A stretch of DNA of 64,000 nucleotides from Actinomadura sp. HBU206391 (GTDB lineage Bacteria > Actinomycetota > Actinomycetes > Streptosporangiales > Streptosporangiaceae). How positions within the stretch are numbered: the first letter of the stretch is position 1; every line of letters begins with the position of its first letter. The stretch lies in contig NZ_JABVEB010000008.1 of the NCBI RefSeq assembly GCF_014323665.1, forward strand, positions 37,798-101,797, written 5' to 3'. The notes under the pieces are model-generated. The model was not told the DNA's origin and did no database searches. It worked only from the letters and a program-made list of their open reading frames with translations. Shown one piece after another: positions 8,960-17,057 of the stretch. The translations under genes and the position numbers were made by a program.

Positions 8960-9985
8960 ATGAGTACGTACGAGGCGGCCGGGGTCGATATCGCGGCCGG
9001 AGAACGCGCGGTCGAACTCATGAAGTCGCGGGTGGCGGTGTCGCGCCGGCCCGAGGTGGTCGACGACGCGAGCGGTTTCGCCGGGCTCTTCGACATGTCC
9101 GCGTTCGCCCGCTACCGGCGCCCGCTGCTGGCCACCTCCACCGACGGCGTGGGCACCAAGGTCGACCTCGCCCGCCGCCTCGGCGTCTACGACACGATCG
9201 GGCACGACCTCGTCGGCATGGTGATCGACGATCTGGTGGTGTGCGGGGCCGAGCCGCTGTTCATGACCGACTACATCGCCTGCGGCAAGGTCGTCCCGGA
9301 GCGGATCGCCGCCGTCGTCGGCGGTGTCGCCGAGGCGTGCGCGCTGGCCGGCTGTGCGCTGGTGGGCGGCGAGACCGCGGAGCACCCCGGCCTGCTGGCC
9401 CCGGACGAGTTCGACCTCGCCGGCGCCGGTACCGGGGTGGTCGAGGCCGCCGAACTGCTCGGGCCCGACCGCGTGGTCGCCGGTGACGTCGTCATCGCGA
9501 TGGCGTCGTCGGGGATTCACGCCAACGGATACTCACTGGTCCGCCATGTGCTGAAGGAGTCCGGCCTCGATCTCGACGCCGAGCCGCCGGAGCTCTCCCG
9601 GTCGCTGGGCGCGGAACTCCTCACGCCGACCCGGATCTACGCACTCGACTGCCTGGCACTGGCCCGTTCCGGTGCGGTGCACGCCTTCGCGCACATCACG
9701 GGCGGCGGGCTCACCGCCAACCTGGCCCGCTCGCTGCCGCCCACCGTTGACGCCGCGCTCGACCGCTCCTCCTGGACGCCGCCCGCCATCTTCGAGCTGC
9801 TGCAGAGGCACGGAGACGTGCCGCAGGCCGAGATGGACAAGACCTTCAACCTCGGGGTCGGAATGGCGGCCATCGCGCCGGCCGACCGCGCGGACGACGC
9901 GCTGCGGCTGCTGGCCGGCCGCGACGTGCCGGCATGGGTCCTCGGTGAGGTGGTCGAGGGGACGGGCGTCGCCGAGTACGTCTGA
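8960..9985 (+). CDS. purM: Phosphoribosylformylglycinamidine cyclo-ligase (AIR synthetase)
   Basis: 341 aa. It catalyses ATP-dependent closure of FGAM to aminoimidazole ribotide, the fifth step of purine synthesis. Family landmarks are YEAAGVDIAAGERAVELMK at the N-terminus, the ATP-binding STDGVGTKVDLA, HDLVGMVIDDLVVCGAEPLF, LVGGETAEHPG and AHITGGGL. The length equals the usual family size. ATG 8960 is the start; the spacer is rich in GGAGCGGAG units that can serve as ribosome site. A strong bidirectional hairpin follows the stop. Confidence 0.97.
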   Translation: MSTYEAAGVDIAAGERAVELMKSRVAVSRRPEVVDDASGFAGLFDMSAFARYRRPLLATSTDGVGTKVDLARRLGVYDTIGHDLVGMVIDDLVVCGAEPLFMTDYIACGKVVPERIAAVVGGVAEACALAGCALVGGETAEHPGLLAPDEFDLAGAGTGVVEAAELLGPDRVVAGDVVIAMASSGIHANGYSLVRHVLKESGLDLDAEPPELSRSLGAELLTPTRIYALDCLALARSGAVHAFAHITGGGLTANLARSLPPTVDAALDRSSWTPPAIFELLQRHGDVPQAEMDKTFNLGVGMAAIAPADRADDALRLLAGRDVPAWVLGEVVEGTGVAEYV

Positions 9986-10128
9986 GGGCGACGGATACAC
10001 CTGAGTCGCCTGAGACGTTACGTTCGGCCGGTCCTCATGCCGTCCTGGAACCTTGCCGTTCCCGGAACACCGTCTGACGGCGGCCGTGAACATGGTCACC
10101 GGCGGTGCAAGAGGGCAGAAACGCCACA

Positions 10129-10150
10129 GCCCTGGCCGCGGGGCCAGGGC
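10129..10150. terminator. Bidirectional hairpin terminator between purM and DUF3073
   Basis: GCCCTGGCC and GGCCAGGGC form a perfect 9-bp stem around a 4-nt loop (GCGG). It lies between the convergent purM and DUF3073 genes. There is no U-tract, as is common for high-GC actinomycete terminators. Confidence 0.65.
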
Positions 10151-10171
10151 AGCGGCGATCAGCCGGACGAG

Positions 10172-10396
10172 TTAACGACCGGACGTACCGTCTTTGCGGT
10201 CGTCCTCGCTGCCGTACTCGTCTGAGTAGTCGGAGTACTTATCGGCCACTTCATCATAGGAGTCGTCATAGGGGTCATTGGGTGACTCAGCGACTCCCAG
10301 CTCCTCCTTAAGGCGGTCGAGATCCGTGCCGCCGCTGTTGTACTTCAGCTGGCGGGCAACCTTCACCTGCTTGGCCTTGGCTCGGCCGCGCCCCAT
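10172..10396 (-). CDS. DUF3073 family protein
   Basis: 74 aa. The basic N-terminus MGRGRAKAKQVKVARQLKY is the signature of DUF3073, followed by a very acidic Asp/Ser/Tyr-rich tail. Small, soluble, probably nucleic-acid or protein binding given its charge split; no function is established. It lies downstream of the dehydrogenase gene on the same strand and in the same order as in Streptomyces. Confidence 0.93.
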   Translation of the reverse strand: MGRGRAKAKQVKVARQLKYNSGGTDLDRLKEELGVAESPNDPYDDSYDEVADKYSDYSDEYGSEDDRKDGTSGR

Positions 10397-10605
10397 TGGC
10401 TCGACCCCCTCGATGGTCAGGGCTTCATGACCCCATCAACGCTCGCGTACGCTACATGAACTGACGCCTACCGAGCCGCACGTCAGTTCCGGATACAACC
10501 GTACCCGTTTTGCGCCTGGCTCGGTACGCCGTCTGTGTGGTGGCGCCTCGCTTGCAGCAGAGAACCTGATTCTATCCACTACTTCGAGCCGTTGCCCACC
10601 AGCGA

Positions 10606-11694
10606 TCAACCCCGCAGCCAGAAACCCCGCAATCGTCCTACCTCGGACATCCGCTGCTCGGCGAGCCGGTCCGCCGCCGCGGCGGGCGGCACGCCCTCGG
10701 CGGCCGCCATGGCGAAGATTCGCCGGGTGGTCTCGAAGATTCCGGCCGCGCGGGCCTTGGCGCGGTCGAAGTCGAAGCCCTCGATCTCGTCGGCCACCTG
10801 GATGACGCCGCCGGAATTGACCACGTAGTCGGGGGCGTACAAGATCCCGCGGTCGGCCAGCTGCTTCTCGATGCCGACGTGGGCGAGCTGGTTGTTGGCC
10901 CCGCCGCACACGATCTTGGCGCCCAGGACGGGGACCATCTCGTCGTCGAGCGAGCCGCCGAGCGCGCACGGGGCGTAGACGTCGATGCCGGCGGCGACGA
11001 GGGCGTCGCGATCCGCCACGACGTCCACTTCAGGGTGCTCGGCCCGCATTCGCGCGATCGCGGTGTCGTCAACGTCACAGACGACGACCTGGGCGCCGTC
11101 CTCCAGCAGATGCTCGACCAGACGGCGACCGACCTTGCCGATGCCCTCGACGCCGACCCGGCGGCCGCGGAGGGTCGGTTCGCCCCAGGCCGCCTCGGCG
11201 GACGCGCGCATGCCCTGGAACACGCCGTAGGCGGTGAGGATCGAGGAGTCGCCCGCCCCGCCGTGCGCGACCGTACGCCCGGTCACGTAGGAGCACTCGC
11301 GGGCGATGAGGTCCATGTCCTCGCTGTAGGTGCCGACATCGCAGGCCGTGTAGTACCGGCCGTTCAGCGACTGGACGAACCGCCCGTACGCCCGCAGCAG
11401 GGCCTCGGACTTCTCGATCGCGGGATCGCCGATGATCACGGCCTTGCCGCCGCCGAGGTCCAGCCCGGCCAGGGCGTTCTTGTACGCCATGGCTCGGGAG
11501 AGGTTGAGGACGTCGGCGAGCGCCGCTTCCTCGGAGTCGTAGGGGTAGAAGCGGGTTCCGCCCAGTGCGGGGCCTAGTGCGGTGGAGTAGATCGCGATGA
11601 TCGCGCGCAGCCCCGTCGCCTCGTCTTGGCAGAAGACGACCTGCTCATGCCGGGGTCCTGTGCCCTTGTGAGGCGACCCGAAGACATTGGTCAC
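10606..11694 (-). CDS. vdh: Leu/Val-type amino-acid dehydrogenase
   Basis: 362 aa. NAD-dependent oxidative deamination of branched-chain amino acids, providing acyl precursors and ammonia. The start is GTG 11694 with GAGAGGAG upstream; a longer open frame to 11805 has no family-like N-terminus. Landmarks: [20 protein letters not shown], catalytic Lys in [20 protein letters not shown], the Rossmann [16 protein letters not shown], and [20 protein letters not shown]. Its place between DUF3073 and bldC mirrors valine dehydrogenase in Streptomyces, so valine is the likeliest substrate, but leucine cannot be excluded from sequence. Confidence 0.92.
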   Translation of the reverse strand: MTNVFGSPHKGTGPRHEQVVFCQDEATGLRAIIAIYSTALGPALGGTRFYPYDSEEAALADVLNLSRAMAYKNALAGLDLGGGKAVIIGDPAIEKSEALLRAYGRFVQSLNGRYYTACDVGTYSEDMDLIARECSYVTGRTVAHGGAGDSSILTAYGVFQGMRASAEAAWGEPTLRGRRVGVEGIGKVGRRLVEHLLEDGAQVVVCDVDDTAIARMRAEHPEVDVVADRDALVAAGIDVYAPCALGGSLDDEMVPVLGAKIVCGGANNQLAHVGIEKQLADRGILYAPDYVVNSGGVIQVADEIEGFDFDRAKARAAGIFETTRRIFAMAAAEGVPPAAAADRLAEQRMSEVGRLRGFWLRG

Positions 11695-11859
11695 GGTAGT
11701 GACTCCTCTCAGTCTCGGCACAAGCCTAGGGCCGTCTGCCAAGGTCGCGACAGGACCACGCTGATCTGGTGAGATTTCCCCGTCCGTCCCAGGTAACACA
11801 GGCATCTCGGCGGTGCCGACCTCATGTCATCACGGTCAGCCGCATGTCACCATGCGAAT

Positions 11860-12774
11860 GTGTTGCCTTACGCCGCGTACCTACGGGTATACGAGCCGCT
11901 GACCGCGTTTGCGGAACCGGAGCGGTCCGCGTGGGCCGAGTACGCCGACTCCACGGACCGGCCGCGCAGGGCGACAGCGCTCCAGGCCGAGCACGCCGAG
12001 GCGCTGCGCCGGCTGCTGGCCGCACCGCCGGTGGTGGCCCCCGGGCAGGAGAGCCGGCACGCCTATGTCAGGCGGTCCGATGGGATGATCTACGTGAGCC
12101 CCTGGCAGACCCGCCTGCGGTCCTGGATGGCGTTCACAAGGTTCCGCGAGAGCCTGCCCGCCGCGGTGACGGACGCGTTCGTGCCGGCGCCGCTCGCCGA
12201 CCAGATCACCGGCGAGTTCGAACGCTGGAAGCAGCAGAGCCACACCGTGCGGTCGCACATCCTGTCGAGCACCTGGCACATCCCCATCGCCTGGTTCGTG
12301 CCGTTCGTCGCCGCCGAACGCTGGCTCGTGCTGACCCCGCGATCAGAGATCCACGATCACGGTGACCGGGCCGGCGATGACGGTGTGCATGCTGAGCAGG
12401 AAGGTGACAGTCGGGTCACCCCAGCACCAGTACGCACACTCGTTTACGTGACATCCATGGCCGAGGCGAGGCGCAGGGTGGAGCGGGCGGTCACCGTCGT
12501 ACGGAGCGGTCTCGGCGAGGACCGGACCTGGAGCGGGGTCCAGGCGGTGGGCTGGTGGCTGTCGGAGTTCCATGCCGAGGCGCTCGTGGAGCTCGACTAC
12601 GGCGGGCTCGTACAGCTCTTCGACGACCAGGCTCTCAACGCGGACCAGTCGGTCGCCGAGGCCTCCGTGGCGCTCACCGGCATGGAGCAGGGGAAGGCCG
12701 AACTCACCCTGGCGATGTACCGGCGTCTGCTGACCAGATGGCGTTTCGTGCGTGCCCTCGAAGCCGCGAACTGA
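11860..12774 (+). CDS. Conserved hypothetical protein next to bldC
   Basis: 304 aa from GTG 11860; ATG 11824 in the same frame would add 12 residues. No recognised domain. The N-terminal half is rich in Trp/Arg (FAEPERSAWAEYADS, SPWQTRLRSWMAFTRF), followed by HIPIAWFVPFVAAERWLVL and a helical C-terminal half (VYVTSMAEARRRVERAVTVV to LLTRWRFVRALEAA). No signal peptide or clear membrane span. A protein of this kind lies between the dehydrogenase and bldC in Streptomyces as well, so it is a conserved actinomycete gene of unknown role. Confidence 0.8.
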   Translation: MLPYAAYLRVYEPLTAFAEPERSAWAEYADSTDRPRRATALQAEHAEALRRLLAAPPVVAPGQESRHAYVRRSDGMIYVSPWQTRLRSWMAFTRFRESLPAAVTDAFVPAPLADQITGEFERWKQQSHTVRSHILSSTWHIPIAWFVPFVAAERWLVLTPRSEIHDHGDRAGDDGVHAEQEGDSRVTPAPVRTLVYVTSMAEARRRVERAVTVVRSGLGEDRTWSGVQAVGWWLSEFHAEALVELDYGGLVQLFDDQALNADQSVAEASVALTGMEQGKAELTLAMYRRLLTRWRFVRALEAAN

Positions 12775-12819
12775 ACAAACTTCCCGAATCTGCGCGCGAT
12801 GCGACCATACGTGTCGCTA

Positions 12820-12838
12820 GAATCACGCAGCGTGATTC
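12820..12838. promoter_or_regulatory. BldD-type operator upstream of bldC
   Basis: GAATCACG-CAG-CGTGATTC is a perfect 8-bp inverted repeat. Its core TCACGCAGCGTGA (12823-12835) fits the published BldD box TNACNC(A/T)GNGTNA at every fixed position. bldC is a known BldD target in Streptomyces. The site is about 175 bp upstream of the bldC ATG, a plausible promoter distance. BldD bound to c-di-GMP would repress bldC during vegetative growth. Confidence 0.72.
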
Positions 12839-13012
12839 AGTCATCGCGAAACACGCAGTTACAGCCAGGGACTTGCTTGTTGCGTTGAGTGGTGGCATGG
12901 TTACACCTTGTGATGTCATAGTGGCTCTTTCGGGCCATAGGGGACATCGGGAACCGCGCGAGGATCAATCGCAGGATCGCTGTCATCGGTCCATGGAGGA
13001 GAGGCCGCACAC

Positions 13013-13216
13013 ATGTCAGCACGTACGCCAGAGGCCGAGCCCCTGCTGACACCGGCAGAGGTGGCGACGATGTTCCGCGTCGACCCCAAGACCGTCACGC
13101 GGTGGGCGAAAGCCGGCAAGCTGACGTCCATCCGCACCCTGGGGGGACATCGACGCTACCGCGAAGCTGAGGTGCGGGCGCTGCTGGCGGGTATCCCGCA
13201 GCAGCGTTCGGAGTAA
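13013..13216 (+). CDS. bldC: Developmental DNA-binding protein BldC
   Basis: 67 aa, almost entirely a MerR-like winged helix: LLTPAEVATMFRVDPKTVTR, WAKAGKLTSIRTLGGHRRYR, EAEVRALL. It is close to identical in pattern to Streptomyces BldC (about 68 aa), which binds direct repeats head-to-tail and holds back the switch from vegetative growth to sporulation. ATG 13013 has GGAGGAGAGG about 12 nt upstream. The neighbours (DUF3073, dehydrogenase, hypothetical) reproduce Streptomyces order. This is the best single sign that the organism differentiates. Confidence 0.95.
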   Translation: MSARTPEAEPLLTPAEVATMFRVDPKTVTRWAKAGKLTSIRTLGGHRRYREAEVRALLAGIPQQRSE

Positions 13217-13368
13217 TCCGTCAACGCCTCGCCTGATGTGGTGTCCACGGTCGGACTCGACCGGGGGCGAGCGGGCGGGGCTTGCGGAGCACACACCGAG
13301 TTTTGGGGGGCGTCAAGCCACAGGGTTCGGGGTCACGGCCTCAGGGCCGGGCCTGGGCTCACACGGGT

Positions 13369-13408
13369 GTCTCGTCCGTGCCGGTCGCCAAGACGGCACG
13401 GACGAGAC
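13369..13408. terminator. Long hairpin between bldC and the TetR gene
   Basis: A perfect 15-bp stem (GTCTCGTCCGTGCCG and its complement) around a 10-nt loop, with no U-tract. It lies between the convergent bldC and TetR genes and probably terminates both. Confidence 0.65.
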
Positions 13409-13488
13409 GTCGCACCCGATGCGTGACTTGGTGCTTGTCGACCGTCGAGTACCCAGGGGGCCCGGTGGTCAGCAGGCCCGGTGGTCGA

Positions 13489-13570
13489 GACCTCGTGCGC
13501 GAGCTGATCGACCTGTGCGCGAGTTGATCGACCCGTGTGCGAGCTAATCGACCTCGTGCGCGAGCTGATC
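13489..13570. repeat. Four tandem 20/21-bp repeats at the 3' end of the TetR gene
   Basis: Units at 13489-13509 (21), 13510-13529 (20), 13530-13549 (20) and 13550-13570 (21). The outer two are identical (GACCTCGTGCGCGAGCTGATC); the inner two have 2-4 changes and a 1-bp deletion. The rightmost copy encodes the last residues of the TetR protein, and the stop codon lies in the next copy. This looks like decayed tandem duplication of the gene end. Confidence 0.8.
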
Positions 13571-14251
13571 GAACAGTGCGGCGACCGACGGATCATGCCG
13601 GCCCGCGACGCGCAGCAGCACCACGTACTGATCCACGAGCAGCCGCTCCATCTGCGAGCGGGACAGATCCCGCCGCTCCAGCCAGTCCAGACCGGCTGTC
13701 TCCACCAGCGCCATCCAGGAGCGCAGCGTGATGCGCAGGATCGGGCTGGACTCATCGCTGCCGAGCGCGTGCAGAATCCGGTCGAGCAGAAGCCGGCGGA
13801 ATCCATCGACTATCTCGCCGACGTCGCCGGACCGGTCTGCCGGCCCACCCCGCAGCAGTGCGGTGTAGCCCGCCGCATGATCTTCGACGAAGTCGAAATA
13901 GCGGCTGAGGGAGACGCGCAACCGGTCGATCGGCCGGCCCTCGGTCGGTGGCTCGAGCAGGTCGGACAGCTGCCTGGCGGCGCTCTTGAGCGCGGCGACG
14001 TACAGCTCGTGCTTGCCGCCGAAGTAGTGATAGACGAGCGCCCGCGAAGCCCCGGCGGCCGCGGCGACATCGTCGATGGAGACGTTCTCGGGCGAGCGGT
14101 GGCTGAACAGCTGCAATGAGGCTTCGAGCAGTTCGTCCCGCCGTTCGGCCACGCTGAGCCGGCGCCTGCCTTGTCCGTCACGCTGCGCACGCGGGACGGG
14201 GGCGGCCCGATGACCGGCCGGGTTCGTACCGGCCACTCCCCGTTCTCTCAC
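13544..14251 (-). CDS. TetR/AcrR-family transcriptional regulator
   Basis: 235 aa from GTG 14251; an internal start is possible because the first 30 residues are low-complexity. The HTH is ELLEASLQLFSHRSPENVSI, DDVAAAAGASRALVYHYFGG, KHELYVAA. The helical ligand-binding domain follows. The last residues (DQLAHEVD) and the TAG stop fall inside the tandem repeat: the stop is the CAG of the repeat unit changed to TAG, so the C-terminus was set by repeat decay. It is convergent with bldC and divergent from the LacI-type gene. Target genes unknown. Confidence 0.9.
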   Translation of the reverse strand: MRERGVAGTNPAGHRAAPVPRAQRDGQGRRRLSVAERRDELLEASLQLFSHRSPENVSIDDVAAAAGASRALVYHYFGGKHELYVAALKSAARQLSDLLEPPTEGRPIDRLRVSLSRYFDFVEDHAAGYTALLRGGPADRSGDVGEIVDGFRRLLLDRILHALGSDESSPILRITLRSWMALVETAGLDWLERRDLSRSQMERLLVDQYVVLLRVAGRHDPSVAALFDQLAHEVD

Positions 14252-14455
14252 GCAGGCAGGGTATCCGAGGGCCGCCTGACCGACGTGTGGGGCCGCGAAT
14301 GCGCGGTCAGATCATGGGCGGGTGGAAAGTACCGGTCCGAATCACCTTGAGGACCTGGCCGTTACCCGGTGTTGCGGCGGTTTGGGGCAAGAACGGGGCA
14401 TCATGGCATCTTCTCCCTTAGGCGGCACGTCCTGCAGTCCCCCGACAGGAGCGCC

Positions 14456-15541
14456 ATGTCAGTTGGTGAAGGCACAGTCCCGCGTCCAGACGGTGATGGC
14501 ACGCCGCCTGCAGTCGGAAGATCGGATGCGGTGCCCGGGCCGTCGACGCCGAAACCGACGATTCGGAACGTGGCCGAACGCGCGGGGGTGTCCAAGTCGC
14601 TGGTGTCGCTGGTGATGCGGGGATCACCGCACGTCAGCGAACGCCGGCGCAAGGCCGTGCTCAAGGCGGCCCGAGAACTCGGCTACCGGCCCAACGCCGT
14701 CGCCCGCAGCCTGGTGGAGGGCCGCACCCGGCTCATCGGGGCGCTGGTGGCCGACCTGCACAACCCGTTCTTCGCCGAATTCCTCGACGGTCTCCAGGAG
14801 ACGCTGCACGGCGAGGGGCTGCGCATGCTGGTCGGCAGCGGCCGCTGGGACCCCCTCTTCGAGGCGGAGGCGGTCGAGGCGTTCCTGGAGATGCGGGTCG
14901 ACGGCCTCGTCCTGCTCAGCGTCGTTCCCGACTCGCTCAAGGAGGCGGCCGCGAGCGTCCCGGTCGTCGTGGTCGGCGAACGCGACGTCGAGGGCGTCGA
15001 CATCGTCGTCGACGATGACGAGCTGGGCGCCAGCCTGGCCGTGGACCACCTGGTCGAGCACGGTCACCGGCGGATCGCCCACATCGAGGGGGCGCGTTCC
15101 ACCACCGCGCGTTACCGCCGTGCGGGCTACGAGGCCGCTATGGCCCGCTACGGCCTGTCCGACGAGGTCATCGTCGAAACGGGCGACTTCACCGAGGAGG
15201 GCGGCTACCGCTCGGCCCGGGCCCTGTTGTCCCGGGAACGCCGTCCGACCGCGATCTTCGCACCGAACGACCTGGTCGCCACCGGTGCGCTCTCGGCCGC
15301 CGACGAGCTGGAACTGCGCGTCCCAGGCGACGTCTCGATCGTCGGCTACGACAACACCCACCTCGCCGCGATCAGGCACATCTCGCTGACCAGCGTCGAC
15401 CAACCCCGGCGCGACATGGGCCGCGTCGCCGCCGAACTGCTGTGCGCCCGCATCGAGGATCCGGGCCGTGAGCCACGCCAGACCCTCGTCGTGCCGCACC
15501 TCGTGGTGCGTTCGACCACCGGCCCCGCGCGGGCTCTCTGA
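14456..15541 (+). CDS. LacI-family transcriptional regulator
   Basis: 361 aa from ATG 14456 with AGGAG 5-6 nt upstream; the open frame continues upstream but lacks family character. The HTH (TIRNVAERAGVSKSLVSLVM) sits about 35 residues in, after a Pro/Gly-rich leader. The hinge (NAVARSLVEGRTRLIGALVA) and the periplasmic-binding-like sugar-sensing domain follow (DLHNPFFAEFLDGLQETL, APNDLVATGALSAADEL, TSVDQPRRDMGRVAAELL). No sugar genes adjoin it, so the effector cannot be read from context. A 12-bp palindrome ACCGGATCCGGT lies 23 nt after its stop. Confidence 0.92.
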   Translation: MSVGEGTVPRPDGDGTPPAVGRSDAVPGPSTPKPTIRNVAERAGVSKSLVSLVMRGSPHVSERRRKAVLKAARELGYRPNAVARSLVEGRTRLIGALVADLHNPFFAEFLDGLQETLHGEGLRMLVGSGRWDPLFEAEAVEAFLEMRVDGLVLLSVVPDSLKEAAASVPVVVVGERDVEGVDIVVDDDELGASLAVDHLVEHGHRRIAHIEGARSTTARYRRAGYEAAMARYGLSDEVIVETGDFTEEGGYRSARALLSRERRPTAIFAPNDLVATGALSAADELELRVPGDVSIVGYDNTHLAAIRHISLTSVDQPRRDMGRVAAELLCARIEDPGREPRQTLVVPHLVVRSTTGPARAL

Positions 15542-15729
15542 GGTGAGCTCGTCGAGGCTTTGAACCGGATCCGGTCGAGCCCGGGTCGATCGTCTTTCCG
15601 GCCGGTATGGGACTCGCCAAGCCTTGCGCAATTGCCCGGCAGCGAGGGGGCCGCAGGGCCTTAATGGGTGCACTGAACCAGCCGTTCGGCCGGTCGGCGA
15701 AAGGATCATGTTCACCCAGGGGGTAAATC

Positions 15730-15972
15730 GTGCGTGATCCGGAGATGGTGTCGTGCGCTCAGCGCGCGGCGAGTGAGTTGGAGCGCGCGTGGACGGAGTG
15801 GCGCCACGCGCGTGGACTGACCGAACAACTGGCGGAGTCCGTCGCCAGCTACGTGGCCCATTCGATTGATCACCCATGGGGGCGACCCCGCGTGGTCCTG
15901 GGTCTTGACGCGGATGAAGCGCGAGCCCTCGCCGCCCTGCTGGGCGAGGACGACACCGTTCGCTCGGTCTGA
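15730..15972 (+). CDS. Small conserved-type hypothetical protein
   Basis: 80 aa from GTG 15730 with a G-rich ribosome site (CAGGGGGTAAATC). Helical and soluble: SCAQRAASELERAWTEWRHA, RGLTEQLAESVASYVAHS, then a short beta segment RPRVVLGLDADEARALAALL. No known domain recognised. It lies in the LacI-amidase interval on the same strand. Third-position GC is high, supporting coding. Confidence 0.62.
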   Translation: MRDPEMVSCAQRAASELERAWTEWRHARGLTEQLAESVASYVAHSIDHPWGRPRVVLGLDADEARALAALLGEDDTVRSV

Positions 15973-16117
15973 TCGCAGGCGTGGCCGTCGCCGTGGATCT
16001 CCGCAGGGGGGCGGCGGCCACTTGATCATGCCTTTTTCGTGCAGCGATTTGACGTATGGCCGCCTGTGTGCAAACTGACAGGGTTGGTCACGGCCATATT
16101 ACGAAGGGCTGCGTTTC

Positions 16118-16978
16118 TTGAGGACCCCGCGTCAGAGATCCCTTGCGGCAGCTGTGCTGATCACATTCATGCCCGCACTCGCCGCGTGCGGTTTCGCGTC
16201 CGGCTCGTCCGTCGGCTCGGGCGAGGCGGCCGCCGCGTCCTCCGGTGGTGGCCCGGCCGCGTCGACCGGCGGTGGTCCGGCGGTGTCCGCAGAGGGCCCG
16301 GCCGGCAGCGTTCCGCGGAGGTCCCTGGACGGCAAGGTCATCGTCATCGACCCGGGGCACAACGGGGGCAACGCCGCACACGCCTCCGAGGTGAACCGGC
16401 TGGTCAATGTGATCACAGAGCGCAAGGCGTGTGACACGACCGGCACCGAGACCAGGAGCGGTTACGCGGAGCATGCCTTCACCTGGGACGTCTCCAACCG
16501 GACGGCCAAGATCTTGAAGTCCCAGGGCGCCAAGGTCGTACTGACCCGCGGCAACGACACCGGCGTCGGTCCCTGCGTCACCGAGCGCGCCGCCATCGGC
16601 AACAAGAACAAGGCCGACGCGGCCCTGTCCGTGCACGCCGACGGCGCGCCGAAGGGCGACCGGGGCTTCCACATCATCGAGCCCGGCCTGGTCAAGGGCC
16701 ATAACGACAAGATCATCTCGGACTCCCGCAAGCTCGGCCTGGCGCTTCGCGACGCCTACCACACGGGGACCGGCATGCCGTTCTCCAACTACCGCGGCAC
16801 GAAGGCCCTCGACGTGCGCGACGACCTCGGCGGGTTGAACCTGTCCACGCGGCCCAAGGTCTTCATCGAATGCGGCAACATGCAGGACCCGGGCGACGCG
16901 GCCAAGCTGTCCGACCCCGAGTTCCGCCAGAAGATCGCCGAGGCCCTGGCGGACGGTCTCACCGACTACCTCACCTGA
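16118..16978 (+). CDS. Lipoprotein N-acetylmuramoyl-L-alanine amidase (Amidase_3)
   Basis: 286 aa from TTG 16118. A signal ending in the lipobox LAAC (Cys near residue 24) predicts a lipoprotein anchored on the outer face of the membrane. A Gly/Ser/Ala-rich linker precedes the amidase domain: KVIVIDPGHNGG (zinc His), GYAEHAFTWDVS (zinc Glu), ALSVHADGA (zinc His) and KVFIECGNMQ (catalytic Glu). The pattern resembles mycobacterial Rv3717, which cleaves the lactyl-peptide bond of peptidoglycan; four Cys could pair. The role in wall turnover or fragment recycling is inferred from family. Confidence 0.92.
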   Translation: MRTPRQRSLAAAVLITFMPALAACGFASGSSVGSGEAAAASSGGGPAASTGGGPAVSAEGPAGSVPRRSLDGKVIVIDPGHNGGNAAHASEVNRLVNVITERKACDTTGTETRSGYAEHAFTWDVSNRTAKILKSQGAKVVLTRGNDTGVGPCVTERAAIGNKNKADAALSVHADGAPKGDRGFHIIEPGLVKGHNDKIISDSRKLGLALRDAYHTGTGMPFSNYRGTKALDVRDDLGGLNLSTRPKVFIECGNMQDPGDAAKLSDPEFRQKIAEALADGLTDYLT

Positions 16979-17057
16979 GTGCCCCGAGCCGCTCCGGCCA
17001 CATCCCTCATCCCTCATCGCGCTCATTTGTCGGCTGGAGGCTTGGGAGGATGGGCTG

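Noticed and set aside
15564..15575. Palindrome ACCGGATCCGGT after the LacI-type gene as an operator
   Set aside because: A 12-bp GC palindrome is not rare in this composition, and it lies downstream of the gene with no clear promoter. Left as a note only.
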